Source: a virus. Taken from it: a stretch of 64,000 nucleotides of DNA. The notes beneath the pieces were generated by a model. That model was not told the DNA's origin, did not search any database, and worked only from the letters and a program-made list of their open reading frames with translations. Position numbers and translations under genes: made by a program. Each line of letters starts with the position of its first letter. Position 1 is the first letter of the stretch. This document shows, one piece after another, positions 15,921 through 24,320 of this stretch. The stretch covers positions 1 to 64,000 of IMG/VR virus record IMGVR_UViG_3300034121_000527, one strand, 5' to 3'.

Positions 15921-15997
15921 GCCACCATAGCTCAGTTGGTTAGAGCAAGGCACTCATAATGCCTGGGTCACAGGTTCAAGTCCTGTTGGTGGCACCA
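15921..15997 (+). tRNA. tRNA-Met (anticodon CAU)
   Basis: Acceptor GCCACCA/TGGTGGC, D arm GCTC...GAGC with GG, anticodon stem AGGCA/TGCCT around CTCATAA (CAU), T loop TTCAAGT, discriminator A and an encoded CCA. Reads as elongator Met. A CAU anticodon could in principle be lysidine-modified to Ile, but the phage already has Ile(UAU). Confidence 0.95.
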
Positions 15998-16028
15998 TAA
16001 TCTTACATAACAAACGAAAGGATAGATT

Positions 16029-16391
16029 ATGACCAAAGAAAAACTGATAGTTAATCTTTGCCTTGATGACATTATCAAGCCTGACCACGCTCTGAGGATA
16101 CTTGCCTCAGAGATTGGACTCAATGATGATGAAACCGAAGCATTCATCATCAAAATTGCCAGTCATTTCAAGGATAGAACTGGTAAGTCCAGATGGACAG
16201 ACAGCGAAGACGATCTCGTTGTCTCCATGTATGGGGAAGGTTATCCCCCCAAAGATATAGCTAGTAGATTGGGGCGAACTGTTGCCTCGGTAAATCAGCG
16301 CATTTTTATTTTGCGCAAGTGTGGGTACAACCTACCTAGTAAACGGCCTGATGCAATGGGTAACTCCTACGCTAAGAGGTGGGTGTCATGA
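16029..16391 (+). CDS. HTH DNA-binding protein, SANT/Myb-like (120 aa)
   Basis: Residues ~52-97 (RTGKSRWTDSEDDLVVSMYGEGYPPKDIASRLGRTVASVNQRIFILRKCG) follow the pattern of SANT/Myb or GcrA-like small helix-turn-helix domains: R-W-T-x-x-E-D-x-L, a turn, then D-I-A-x-x-L-G-R-T-x-x-S-V-x-x-R. The N-terminal ~50 residues are acidic and helical. Probably binds DNA and regulates early genes, or acts in host takeover. Good AAAGGA upstream (spacing a little long); follows tRNA-Met. Confidence 0.7.
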   Translation: MTKEKLIVNLCLDDIIKPDHALRILASEIGLNDDETEAFIIKIASHFKDRTGKSRWTDSEDDLVVSMYGEGYPPKDIASRLGRTVASVNQRIFILRKCGYNLPSKRPDAMGNSYAKRWVS

Positions 16392-16615
16392 ACCCTTTAG
16401 ATAACTTGGGCGACAAGCTCTACCGACGACTCACTAACATTGAGTCAATTGAGGTAGAGGAATATATCATCAAGACGTACGGCCAAAAGGTTGGCATGCG
16501 AATTATTCGCTTAGCCGACAACATTGGTTGGAGTGATGGTGAAGAAACAATTACAGCCGTTGCCGCTTTCAACCGTGCGGTGCAGTATTACCGCAGACAA
16601 CGGCTTGCTATCTAG
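16388..16615 (+). CDS. Hypothetical protein (75 aa)
   Basis: ATG at 16388 overlaps the upstream stop (ATGA), and GAGGTGG is in front; a GTG at 16379 is the other possibility. Basic helical protein (MNPLDNLGDKLYRRLTNIESIEVEEYIIKTYGQK...). Not recognised; coupled to the HTH gene, so possibly its partner. Confidence 0.6.
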   Translation: MNPLDNLGDKLYRRLTNIESIEVEEYIIKTYGQKVGMRIIRLADNIGWSDGEETITAVAAFNRAVQYYRRQRLAI

Positions 16616-17037
16616 GCCCCTGATGTGTGGGCTAGTAGATGACACTGTGCTATCTGTGGATAGTAGAAGAAATTTACGAAAGCGTTGGGTAAGGCAGTTT
16701 TGGCTTAGATGCCGGGTTCGCCCTTTAGCAGCATCGCTGTCTTACCCCCTAATACATCCCCAGGAAGAAGCGGCTGGGTATCAAGTGAGCTGATGGGCGA
16801 ATGTGTAAGCCCTAGTATCCCGAGTACCTCATCGGGCAAATTACACTACGAGGATATGGTCTGCTCGACCTTAACTGGCAAAAGCAACTATAGGAACTTA
16901 CATTGGCCTATAGCCAAGAGAAAATGTTCGTAATTAGAAAGCCAACGTAACGGCTTTATCTCGGAATACTGCTTCCGTCATCACGCCAGTAAGTTTTTTG
17001 TATATTTTTTACTTGCCAACTTTAAAAAATATACACT
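16616..17037 (+). ncRNA. Densely folded non-coding region beside tRNA-Arg
   Basis: No gene supported in 422 bases; short open frames here show no family or binding site. Base-pairing is extensive: GGGTAAGGCAG (16687-16697) with CTGTCTTACCC (16737-16747; 11 pairs, one G-U), GATGC/GCATC inside it (16708-16735), and GGG-TTCG-CCC (16714-16723) at the tip. Further hairpins are CCCGA/TCGGG near 16818-16836, CTATAGG/CCTATAG (16888-16913), AAAGCC/GGCTTT near 16938-16957, and an 11-bp perfect GTATATTTTTT/AAAAAATATAC (17000-17034) just before the tRNA. This looks like a structured RNA. GOLLD-type phage RNAs are often next to tRNAs, but I cannot confirm that class. Confidence 0.55.
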
Positions 17038-17113
17038 GCACCAGTAGCTCAATGGATAGAGCAACAGACTTCTAATCTGTAGGTTGTAGGTTCGAGACCT
17101 ACCTGGTGCGCCA
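17038..17113 (+). tRNA. tRNA-Arg (anticodon UCU)
   Basis: Acceptor GCACCAG/CTGGTGC, D arm GCTC...GAGC, anticodon stem ACAGA/TCTGT around CTTCTAA (UCU, reads AGA), T arm GTAGG-TTCGAGA-CCTAC, discriminator G and encoded CCA. AGA is a codon favoured in AT-rich genes. Confidence 0.95.
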
Positions 17114-17202
17114 AGCCAAGGGCTACGGTCATGTCATTCTTTTGGGGCTTTAAGAATAACCTGCGTTTAATTCATGCGTTAAAAGGTTATTCGCCCTTGG
17201 CT
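17114..17202 (+). ncRNA. Long bulged hairpin right after tRNA-Arg
   Basis: AGCCAAGGGC (17114-17123) pairs with GCCCTTGGCT (17193-17202), and GAATAACCT (17154-17162) pairs with AGGTTATTC (17184-17192). The 3' arm is continuous over 19 bases while the 5' arm has a ~30-base insert. It begins one base after the tRNA CCA, so it may aid tRNA 3' processing or be part of the same folded RNA as 16616-17037. Confidence 0.6.
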
Positions 17203-17235
17203 ACATATCTAAAACAACAAACGAAAGGAACAGCA

Positions 17236-17697
17236 ATGACCATATCATTAGTTATAGATCCAATTGGGACAATAAGAAAGATTGATTTAGACGGGTATGA
17301 ACCACTGTCTAACGCTGTGGGTGGACTCATTGAGTCAGTCCCAGCAAATCTTGCGGTCACCATTTGGTGCAACGAAGAAGGCAAGATGTTAGGTCAAGAT
17401 TTTAATCTTGTTGCCACAGACTTGTGGGAAGTGTTTGACGAATACGGCTGTGTAGCAGCTGGGGATGTACTGGTTGGTCCAATTGTTATTCAAGGACCAG
17501 CTGATGAGGAAGGGGAATGTACAGATGTTCCCGACTGGTTGCTCATGCACCTGGGCTTTAGTATGCAAGCACCAGCCCCCAATAGCGGAAAGACCGTGTG
17601 TGTCAACTGCCATGGAACTGGTTCTTTAATGAGAAACGGAATCCATGACGGGGCAGAATGCCCCAAGTGTTACGGATGGGGTAGCACTTATGAATAA
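17236..17697 (+). CDS. DUF3846-type protein with DnaJ-like zinc finger (153 aa)
   Basis: Start chosen at ATG 17236 behind GAAAGGA; the frame extends upstream into the hairpin. Residues ~1-105 follow the DUF3846 pattern: VIDPIGTIRKIDL, LSNAVGGLIESVP, IWCNEEGKMLGQDFNLVATDL, GDVLVGPIVIQG. The C-terminus adds CVNCHGTG...CPKCYGWG, two CxxCxGxG units as in the DnaJ central finger. DUF3846 proteins are common in actinophages and of unknown function. First of a coupled run of small zinc-binding proteins. Confidence 0.75.
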   Translation: MTISLVIDPIGTIRKIDLDGYEPLSNAVGGLIESVPANLAVTIWCNEEGKMLGQDFNLVATDLWEVFDEYGCVAAGDVLVGPIVIQGPADEEGECTDVPDWLLMHLGFSMQAPAPNSGKTVCVNCHGTGSLMRNGIHDGAECPKCYGWGSTYE

Positions 17698-18034
17698 GTT
17701 AATTAAATTCAAGTCAAAAGAAGATATCAATGGGTGGGTTGCACCACCTGATTACTTCCCAGGGCAAGACATTGCCCTGAGTATTGGGTTGAAGTGCCCA
17801 CAATGCAGAGGTCAGGAAGTAATAGCTATTCCTTATGATGACGCAACAATGCTCATAACATTGCGTACAGAAGCGATCAACTTTCCCGAACGTGCTGATG
17901 AGATTATTGACACTCTAAAGAACTTTGTTGACACTCTTGACTACTTTACCCCTGTGGAAAGAATCCAATTCATGTGGGGCTTCTGCAACCATGATTGTAT
18001 TGTCAATTGGCAAGCAGAACACCCTAATGAGTAG
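17690..18034 (+). CDS. Hypothetical protein with CxxC knuckle (114 aa)
   Basis: ATG 17690 overlaps the end of the previous gene by 8 bases. CPQCRGQEVIAI at ~35-46 is one zinc knuckle; the second Cys pair is not clear, but CNHDC near the C-terminus may complete it. The middle is acidic and helical. Not recognised. Confidence 0.6.
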   Translation: MNKLIKFKSKEDINGWVAPPDYFPGQDIALSIGLKCPQCRGQEVIAIPYDDATMLITLRTEAINFPERADEIIDTLKNFVDTLDYFTPVERIQFMWGFCNHDCIVNWQAEHPNE

Positions 18035-18185
18035 GACACGAGTTCAACACCACTACACCCATTTCTTAGGGTGTGGTCATCAATTACTTATGCTTGCAAA
18101 AGTAAGCAGAAGCAACAGGGACGTGGTAACCCGCCACCCCTGCTATTGCCCCAAGTGTGGGGCGGAATGGAGGAAGCAAAAATGA
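18027..18185 (+). CDS. Mini zinc-ribbon protein (52 aa)
   Basis: Overlaps the previous gene by 8 bases. GCGHQLLML (~23-31) and CYCPKCGAEWRKQK at the end give a Cys/His set typical of small zinc ribbons. Such phage miniproteins often bind host proteins or nucleic acid; the partner is unknown. Confidence 0.6.
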   Translation: MSRTRVQHHYTHFLGCGHQLLMLAKVSRSNRDVVTRHPCYCPKCGAEWRKQK

Positions 18186-18337
18186 TCACAGCTATTGGTT
18201 GGGGCATTTACTTGTCCCTCATTGGCTTGTTAGTTTGGCCAATTAAGACACTCATGGAAGACATAAGACAAAGGTCATTAGACAATGACTTTGAAGAGTT
18301 CGATGACGAGTTCCCATTTATGTGGGAGGAGGAGTAA
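18182..18337 (+). CDS. Single-pass membrane protein (51 aa)
   Basis: ATG overlaps the previous stop (ATGA). Residues ~3-20 (TAIGWGIYLSLIGLLVWPI) form one membrane segment; the remaining tail is strongly acidic (DNDFEEFDDEFPFMWEEE). Not recognised. Confidence 0.6.
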   Translation: MITAIGWGIYLSLIGLLVWPIKTLMEDIRQRSLDNDFEEFDDEFPFMWEEE

Positions 18338-18588
18338 TGCTTGTGGAATCTTTTGGTTCAATAATCATTCCATTAGGAAAAGATATGTCGGCATCTATCC
18401 GACAAGATGGTAACACCAAGTGTGTTGCCTTGTACGTGCCAAACCAACTTGTACCAGCAGATGATTGGACTACCCGGTCATCTGACATTACAGGATTTTG
18501 GGTTGTGTTCCAAACTACTGAAGAATTAATTGTTCTTCTTGATGAACTAGTTATCTACAGCGAGGAGAAAGATAATGAGAAAGCATAA
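18337..18588 (+). CDS. Hypothetical protein (83 aa)
   Basis: Start ATG 18337 after GGGAGGAGGAG. Beta-rich (SFGSIIIPLGKDMSASIRQ...CVALYVPNQLVP) with a helical acidic end. No family recognised. Confidence 0.6.
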   Translation: MLVESFGSIIIPLGKDMSASIRQDGNTKCVALYVPNQLVPADDWTTRSSDITGFWVVFQTTEELIVLLDELVIYSEEKDNEKA

Positions 18589-18814
18589 AGTGTGTGTTTC
18601 AATTTGTGTTGAGTTGGATGGGGATATGTATTTCCCCGAACGCTTTCAGCTTGACCCACAGGATGTGTTAAGCATCCGATCAAAGATGGCCGATGATGCT
18701 GAACCGTACATGATAGAGATTCTTGTACAAAAGGTTCTGCAATCATCTGTAGAAGATCTGGGGGCCAAGTGCGGGAGCATGTGGTCAACTAGCGAATCAT
18801 GGGACGCCCCATGA
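18575..18814 (+). CDS. Hypothetical protein (79 aa)
   Basis: Overlaps the upstream gene by 14 bases. N-terminal strand pattern KVCVSICVELDGDMYFPERFQLDPQDV, then a helix with several acidic residues. Not recognised. Confidence 0.55.
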   Translation: MRKHKVCVSICVELDGDMYFPERFQLDPQDVLSIRSKMADDAEPYMIEILVQKVLQSSVEDLGAKCGSMWSTSESWDAP

Positions 18815-19008
18815 AGACCTGTGTGTATTGCGGAGAAACAATGCACCCAGAGCGACCTTTTGATTACTGCTTAGACAGCAGTTGTTATGCAAAAGGTTTC
18901 AAGCAAACGGAATACTACATCTTAGGAGTACATAAAAGTACTCCTATTATATGTGGCCCAAAGTCAAGTGAAGTCACAGCCAATGTGTCATTCATGAATG
19001 CAAAATAA
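18811..19008 (+). CDS. Small zinc-finger-like protein (65 aa)
   Basis: ATG 18811 overlaps the previous stop (ATGA); an in-frame ATG four codons upstream is also possible. CVYCGETMHPERPFDYC...SSC near residues 4-25 resembles a zinc finger. Not recognised. Confidence 0.55.
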   Translation: MKTCVYCGETMHPERPFDYCLDSSCYAKGFKQTEYYILGVHKSTPIICGPKSSEVTANVSFMNAK

Positions 19009-19043
19009 ACAAACCAACCAAACGTCCAAGGAGGACAATCATC

Positions 19044-20330
19044 ATGGCAAGTGTCAAAGAATTAAGGAATGGGATGAGAGTGGTGGGCAAGTATCCGCCA
19101 TTCAAAGATGCTGAGGGTGAGATCACTCGCAGTGTATTGGTGCCAGGTGGTCCTGGTAGCAAGATTCAAGTAACTTTCGATGATCCGTTGTTAGGTACAG
19201 TGGAGATTCTGCCCAAGGGTGTTGAATTGATTGGACGTGTTAGCGTTGCAAACGCCGCCTCGTCCACTACAGCCTCCGCCACTACAGTGGTTGGTAATGT
19301 GATTATCAGCGATATGCGTATCGAATCGCTAGACGATCCTGCTTTGGACGACTTCCGTCCGAATATCAATCCTGCTAACTACGTATCACGTACGCTTGCA
19401 GGCGGTAAGACAGACTTGGAAGTTATGGAAGCATACTTCAATCGTCGTGACGAGAACGACGGGTACCCCGTATCCGTCGCTTTGGTAGGCGATACGCAAT
19501 CAGGTAAGACCTACCTCATTCAGGTACAGGCTTTCCGTATTGCCAAACTGTTGGGACTACAAAAGCCATTGCCGTTGTTCCTGCTCGCAGGTTCAAGCGC
19601 AATCACCGATCACGACTTGTTCGGACAGTATCGTCCGATCATTGTGAATGGGCAAGAACGTCTTGTGTGGATGGAGGGCATCGTTGCTCTAGCCGCTCGT
19701 CTCGGTGGTATCTTGTATCTTGACGAGGTTAACGCTATGTCAGGCTCAGTAACGGCAGCAATTCACCCACTGCTTGACAATCGTCACCAGTTCGTGAACA
19801 TCCGTAAGCCTGTCTGGAAAGGCACGGTTGAGGTTGACCCAATCACAGGCGTTGAGACGCATCATGGTGCATATCGCCCCGAAACAGTGGTGGCGAATAA
19901 GAACCTGTGGATCATGGCTTCATGGAACCCTGGTTATGCAGGCATGGCCAAAACCAATGAAGCGTTTGCTAACCGCTTCAAATTGTTGGAATGGAACTAC
20001 GACGAAGAGGTTGAGAAGAAGCTCATCAAGTCACCAGCAGTTCGGTTGCTTGGCCAGGCTTTGCGCAATGCTCGTGCTCAGCGTTCAATCACAACTCCTG
20101 TTGGTACACGGGCACTGCAGTTGCTTGAGGGTGACTTGGTTCACCTTGGAGTTGACTACAGCCTTTGGGCTTTCATGGGCCAGTTTGTGTCATCACAAGA
20201 AAAGATTGTGGTGAACGAGATCATCAAGGATCGTGGAATTGCAATCATGATGAAAGACGAATTCGAGCCTGACGTACCTGCGCCAGCAGTTGACCTCACA
20301 TCGCTTATTGGCGATAACGAGCCGTACTGA
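19044..20330 (+). CDS. MoxR/CobS-like AAA+ ATPase (428 aa)
   Basis: N-terminal ~65 residues form a KOW/SH3-like beta segment (GMRVVGKYPPFKDAEGEITRSVLVPGGPGSKIQVTFDDP). The AAA+ core has Walker A GDTQSGKT (149-156), Walker B ILYLDE (223-228), the N-rich sensor LWIMASWNPGYAGM (~300) and the DLFGQYRP motif of the MoxR branch. MoxR enzymes act as chaperone-like remodelers together with a vWA partner. The next gene encodes a vWA protein, so the two probably form one machine. AAGGAGG precedes ATG. G+C looks higher than in the following gene. Confidence 0.85.
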   Translation: MASVKELRNGMRVVGKYPPFKDAEGEITRSVLVPGGPGSKIQVTFDDPLLGTVEILPKGVELIGRVSVANAASSTTASATTVVGNVIISDMRIESLDDPALDDFRPNINPANYVSRTLAGGKTDLEVMEAYFNRRDENDGYPVSVALVGDTQSGKTYLIQVQAFRIAKLLGLQKPLPLFLLAGSSAITDHDLFGQYRPIIVNGQERLVWMEGIVALAARLGGILYLDEVNAMSGSVTAAIHPLLDNRHQFVNIRKPVWKGTVEVDPITGVETHHGAYRPETVVANKNLWIMASWNPGYAGMAKTNEAFANRFKLLEWNYDEEVEKKLIKSPAVRLLGQALRNARAQRSITTPVGTRALQLLEGDLVHLGVDYSLWAFMGQFVSSQEKIVVNEIIKDRGIAIMMKDEFEPDVPAPAVDLTSLIGDNEPY

Positions 20331-20347
20331 TCCTGAGGAGGAATCAC

Positions 20348-22567
20348 ATGGTAAAGAAACAAAAAATGAACGAGGATGCTCTTGACCGACGGTCAAAGGC
20401 ACGCTCCATGAATCGCCGTGAGGCACTAAAGATTCGGGAGGACTACAATAAGGAAGTCTTAAACTTGATTTACTCAAATGACAATCAAGTTGATAAAGGT
20501 TTCCTTAACCACAAAAGTAAGGGTGACCCACGTGCTATCAGAGCTACTGCTTATGTATTAGCTGAACGAGCACGTAAGGTTCTTACTTCTATGGGTATCA
20601 ACCCACCCCTATCGTTGGATGTTGCGTATTACCGCAATGAAGTTAAGACAGTCAGTGCCATTACTGACTACAACAAAATTTCAATCCAGTTTGATATGGG
20701 TATGGTTGATCCATCAGATACAACAAAGATTGCAGAGTTGTTATCTGCTCTCAAAGCAGTGGTTTACCACGAAGGTGGGCACATCATGCTCACTTTGCCT
20801 TGGAAAGTGTTGTTTGATTGCTCATTAATGGATAACGGAATGAATCCAATTTCGTTTAACCCATATCAAACTAAGTGGGGTGACAACTTTGCAGAAACTT
20901 ACCCCGCTTATGTTGGTATGCGCAGTGACCTGAGATCAATTACAGACACCGTTCCTACTCCCACCGACCATGGAATTGTTTTTAGCAGTGATTCCAAATG
21001 GCAACAACATCACAATCATTATTATGGTGTAGCTGAGGTTTTGCACCCCAGTTGGAACCTATTGGAAGATGGGCGTATGGAGAGTGAGATGACTATCAAT
21101 AACCCTCCCATGATTAACTACTTCACTTCCTTAGTACTTAACTACATCGTTGATGAGGAAGAGCCAGGCTATGCTTGGCCGTTTGTTATCACTAGGTTGC
21201 ATTTGGATGAGGAGCTCATAGATAACATTAGACAATTGGCATATAAGTTTGCAGAAGATAAGAACTTAGATGTTACTCTTGTTGATCAAATCGAAGAGCA
21301 AATCCATGTGTATCGTCAAGCTAAGACACCAACAGATGTTGTTGTTGCTACTTGGCAAATGCACAACCTCATCACTCAGTGGATGGCCGGGGGTAAAGGT
21401 AATGATGGTAAGCAACCACAACCTGAAGATGGACGTGGACGACAAGGTAAAGGTTCACCTAATCCTGGCGGTACTAATGAGGGTAATAACCCTGGTAAAA
21501 CCGTAGTCCACGAACAACCAACCTTTGGTGATGAAGGTAAAGGTTGGGAGACAAAGCCCGGAGATCCTAAGCAAAAACCTGAAGAGGGTGAAGGTGAAGG
21601 TAAGGGGGAAGGTGAGGGTGAAGGTAACCCAACAAACGAAGGTAAAACTGGTAAGGGTAATGAATCTGATAAGGATTCAAAAGAAATTAGTCCTACCGGT
21701 GGTACTAAAGGCACTGGTGGTAAGGTTAAACAAAACATTAACTACCAAGAGATTCGTGAGAAACTCAAAGAGAAAACCAAAGAAGCAATGAAGCGTATTG
21801 TTTCTAACGACGAAGCGGAACAGCTCATCTCTGAAATCAATACAGAGTTGATGCGAGACATGCCACATAATGGTGCTGTATCAAATATGGACGGTGCTCT
21901 TATGGCCGATGCAATGTCTGTAGCTAGTCAAATGTTATCGGCGCTTGAACCGTTAGCATTGACAGCTGATCCTGCTTGGCGTTTCCGTCAGGAACATGGT
22001 GTGCTTGACCCCACGTCATACAAAATGCACGAGCCTGGTGACTCAGACTATTGGGTTGACTACGAAGGTGAAGGTGCCCATGGCCATAGTCTTGCTGTGT
22101 CTGTTATGTTAGACACTTCAGGTTCTATGCAAGGTTGGATGGATCAACTATCAGTTGCGGCGTATGGTATACGTAGTGCTTGTGATAGCTTAGAAATCCC
22201 ATGCACAGTGTCTACCTTTGACACAGAGCCATACATGATCTGGGATCATGATGAGGTTGCACAACCAGTGCTTATCCATGATGGTGGTGGTACAAATCCG
22301 CTTGATGGTTTGCGCCAAATTAAAAATCAGGTTGCTGGTAAAAAGCGCCACCTTGTTGTTATACTCACCGATGGCGAGTGGTCACAAGTAAATTCAATCA
22401 AGCCATTTGTACAACCTGGCCAGTACTGGTTACTAGTTGGCCTTGGTAACGCTCATTACGCCAAGGAGCTTGTATCCAAGAAAGGTGGTGACGTGGCAAT
22501 TGGTATTGATGACGTAATGAATCTCCCCAAGGAGATTGAGAAAGCTCTTATCGGATTCCTAGCCTAG
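20348..22567 (+). CDS. vWA protein with HExxH motif, CobT-like (739 aa)
   Basis: Three parts. Residues ~1-370 contain VVYHEGGHIML (HEGGH, 141-145), which fits the HExxH zinc metallopeptidase signature. Residues ~385-465 are a disordered Gly/Glu/Lys linker (repeats of GEGEG). From ~480 a helical region leads into a C-terminal vWA domain with MIDAS residues DTSGS (~588), GGGTNP (~650) and LTDGEW (~674). The layout matches CobT-like partners of MoxR/CobS ATPases but with an added peptidase-like N-terminal domain. Whether the HEGGH site is active is unknown. Strong GAGGAGG site; 17 bases downstream of the ATPase. Confidence 0.8.
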   Translation: MVKKQKMNEDALDRRSKARSMNRREALKIREDYNKEVLNLIYSNDNQVDKGFLNHKSKGDPRAIRATAYVLAERARKVLTSMGINPPLSLDVAYYRNEVKTVSAITDYNKISIQFDMGMVDPSDTTKIAELLSALKAVVYHEGGHIMLTLPWKVLFDCSLMDNGMNPISFNPYQTKWGDNFAETYPAYVGMRSDLRSITDTVPTPTDHGIVFSSDSKWQQHHNHYYGVAEVLHPSWNLLEDGRMESEMTINNPPMINYFTSLVLNYIVDEEEPGYAWPFVITRLHLDEELIDNIRQLAYKFAEDKNLDVTLVDQIEEQIHVYRQAKTPTDVVVATWQMHNLITQWMAGGKGNDGKQPQPEDGRGRQGKGSPNPGGTNEGNNPGKTVVHEQPTFGDEGKGWETKPGDPKQKPEEGEGEGKGEGEGEGNPTNEGKTGKGNESDKDSKEISPTGGTKGTGGKVKQNINYQEIREKLKEKTKEAMKRIVSNDEAEQLISEINTELMRDMPHNGAVSNMDGALMADAMSVASQMLSALEPLALTADPAWRFRQEHGVLDPTSYKMHEPGDSDYWVDYEGEGAHGHSLAVSVMLDTSGSMQGWMDQLSVAAYGIRSACDSLEIPCTVSTFDTEPYMIWDHDEVAQPVLIHDGGGTNPLDGLRQIKNQVAGKKRHLVVILTDGEWSQVNSIKPFVQPGQYWLLVGLGNAHYAKELVSKKGGDVAIGIDDVMNLPKEIEKALIGFLA

Positions 22568-22575
22568 GAGGTTAT

Positions 22576-22851
22576 ATGGAATGGTCAGATGTTTCTGACG
22601 TTGAAATAGAGGAAGAACTACCTGGTGTTATTCAGGTAGTTAAAATAATCAGATACGACATTGAACATGTTTTATCTGCGATGCAAAAGAACGGAGAGTT
22701 CCCTAACCCAACCATAGATGACATTCTCAGTGTTGTTGCTGGTTGGGCTTCGGAAGACTTTGGGTGTCAGTGGGGTCATCCCACTGACGCATCAAAGTTG
22801 GTGTACTTGGATGACTTAGGTAATTCATTGTATGTTCCGGAGGAAGAATGA
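22576..22851 (+). CDS. Hypothetical acidic protein (91 aa)
   Basis: Acidic protein (VEIEEELPGVIQVVKIIRYDIEHV), with DASKLVYLDDLGNSLYVPEEE at the end. Not recognised. Placed between the vWA and SNF2 genes, AGGAGG upstream and overlapping the next start, so it is likely part of the same functional unit. Confidence 0.65.
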   Translation: MEWSDVSDVEIEEELPGVIQVVKIIRYDIEHVLSAMQKNGEFPNPTIDDILSVVAGWASEDFGCQWGHPTDASKLVYLDDLGNSLYVPEEE

Positions 22852-24320
22852 GTGGACAACTCAGTTCGGCAAACGTGCCGGCGTCCAATTCGCTGTATCT
22901 TCCTAGCCTCGATATCAATCTGTTTGATTATCAAGTAGAAGCGTTTGAATGGGCTGTTGATAAACAACAATCTTATCTAGCGTTAGATATGGGGCTGGGA
23001 AAAACAGCGGTAGCAATTGCTGTTGCTTCGGCATTAGTTGAACAGCTACAGCAAAAAGTACTTATCATAGTTCCCCCAAGTCTTATATTAAATTGGGTAA
23101 CAGAATTTGGTAAGTTCAATAAAAACATAAGGGTTGCCGTGCTGCGTGGTAAATCCCCATCTGGGCTACCAGATGCCGATGTATACATAATCGGTAACGC
23201 AGTTTTAGCGCAATGGGTTTTAGTACTTATGGGAGAAATAGACGCCCTCATAGTTGATGAAGCCCATTTCTTTAAGAATAACTCCAAGCGTACAAAGGCT
23301 TTGATAAGCCTTAGTCAATACATGCCCACTAATGCAATACGTGTTCTTATGTCAGGAACACCTGCGCCCAATGGGAGAAACATGGAGTTAGTTACCCAGT
23401 TAGATACTCTTGGCCCTAATGCATGGCAAGGAGTTGGTGGTATTGGGTATTTTTGGCAACACTATGCCCCTTGGTCTGGCGTAATCATTAATGGGAAGAA
23501 AGTAGGAAGAATATCCACTAATGATCTAGACCTTAAAAACAAAATGCATGATTCTTTTATGTTTAGGCGTAAAAGAGATGAGGTATTAGATTTGCCTACA
23601 AAAACAAGAGCCACCGTTGTTCTTGAGGGAACAGGTACCGCTGTTGACGATTACATAGCCTGTGAGAATGATTTAATTGCATGGCTTGAGTCTTTAGACA
23701 AGGATACAACTGGGGCCGAAAGAGCATATGCATTGGTGCAACTTGGTTTTTTGCGTAAGCATGTGGGTAAAGCTAAGGTTGAATCAATCATCAAGTTTGC
23801 ATCTGAAATATTAGATAATGAACCTGGTGGTTTGTTCATTGTTGCCGAACACATAGACACTATGAATGCCTTAACTGCTGGTCTTAGCAAATATAAGGTT
23901 TGTGAAGTCCGTGGTGGTATGTCAGAGTCTGCTAAACACAAAGCAGTCAACGACTTTAATAGTGGCGCTTCAAGAGTTATGGTAGGTCAGATAATATCTG
24001 CTGGTACGGGCTTGACTCTTACTGGTAACGGAATTAACGTGAACCACCGAACAATCATTGCGCAGTTACCGTGGAATCCTGCCTCGCTTAAACAAGCAGA
24101 GGATAGAGTCCACAGAATTTCACAGTCAATGGATGTATGCGTTACCATTCCGCTGTGCCATATAGAGGGTCGCCAAACAATTGATGAAAGATTGTGGGGT
24201 GTCCTTGAAGATAAGGCGTTCTCAACAGGAATTCTTATTGATGGGGAAGCCGAAGTGTTACTAGAAACAATTCAAAACGGGGTTCTTGACTCCTACAAAC
24301 GAAAGAAGGTAAATCCATGA
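22848..24320 (+). CDS. SNF2-family DNA helicase/translocase, copy 1 (490 aa)
   Basis: Motif I DMGLGKT (47-53), Ia LIIVPPSLILNW, II DEAH (137-140), III VLMSGTPAPNG, then the second RecA-like lobe with VMVGQIISAGTGLTLTG (V) and KQAEDRVHRISQ (VI). This is a superfamily 2 SNF2-type ATPase that tracks on double-stranded DNA. Starts by overlapping the stop of the 91 aa gene. The phage has a second SNF2 at 51412-52959 in the replication module; this copy is in the early MoxR-vWA operon and is more divergent. Confidence 0.88.
   Translation: MSGQLSSANVPASNSLYLPSLDINLFDYQVEAFEWAVDKQQSYLALDMGLGKTAVAIAVASALVEQLQQKVLIIVPPSLILNWVTEFGKFNKNIRVAVLRGKSPSGLPDADVYIIGNAVLAQWVLVLMGEIDALIVDEAHFFKNNSKRTKALISLSQYMPTNAIRVLMSGTPAPNGRNMELVTQLDTLGPNAWQGVGGIGYFWQHYAPWSGVIINGKKVGRISTNDLDLKNKMHDSFMFRRKRDEVLDLPTKTRATVVLEGTGTAVDDYIACENDLIAWLESLDKDTTGAERAYALVQLGFLRKHVGKAKVESIIKFASEILDNEPGGLFIVAEHIDTMNALTAGLSKYKVCEVRGGMSESAKHKAVNDFNSGASRVMVGQIISAGTGLTLTGNGINVNHRTIIAQLPWNPASLKQAEDRVHRISQSMDVCVTIPLCHIEGRQTIDERLWGVLEDKAFSTGILIDGEAEVLLETIQNGVLDSYKRKKVNP

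Noticed and set aside
16524-16933. Two plus-strand open frames of 74-89 aa
   Set aside because: They lie over the hairpin-rich RNA region, have no ribosome site and no coding character.
17131-17235. N-terminal extension of the DUF3846 protein
   Set aside because: Extension overlaps the hairpin after tRNA-Arg and lacks a site, while ATG 17236 has GAAAGGA and matches the family start.
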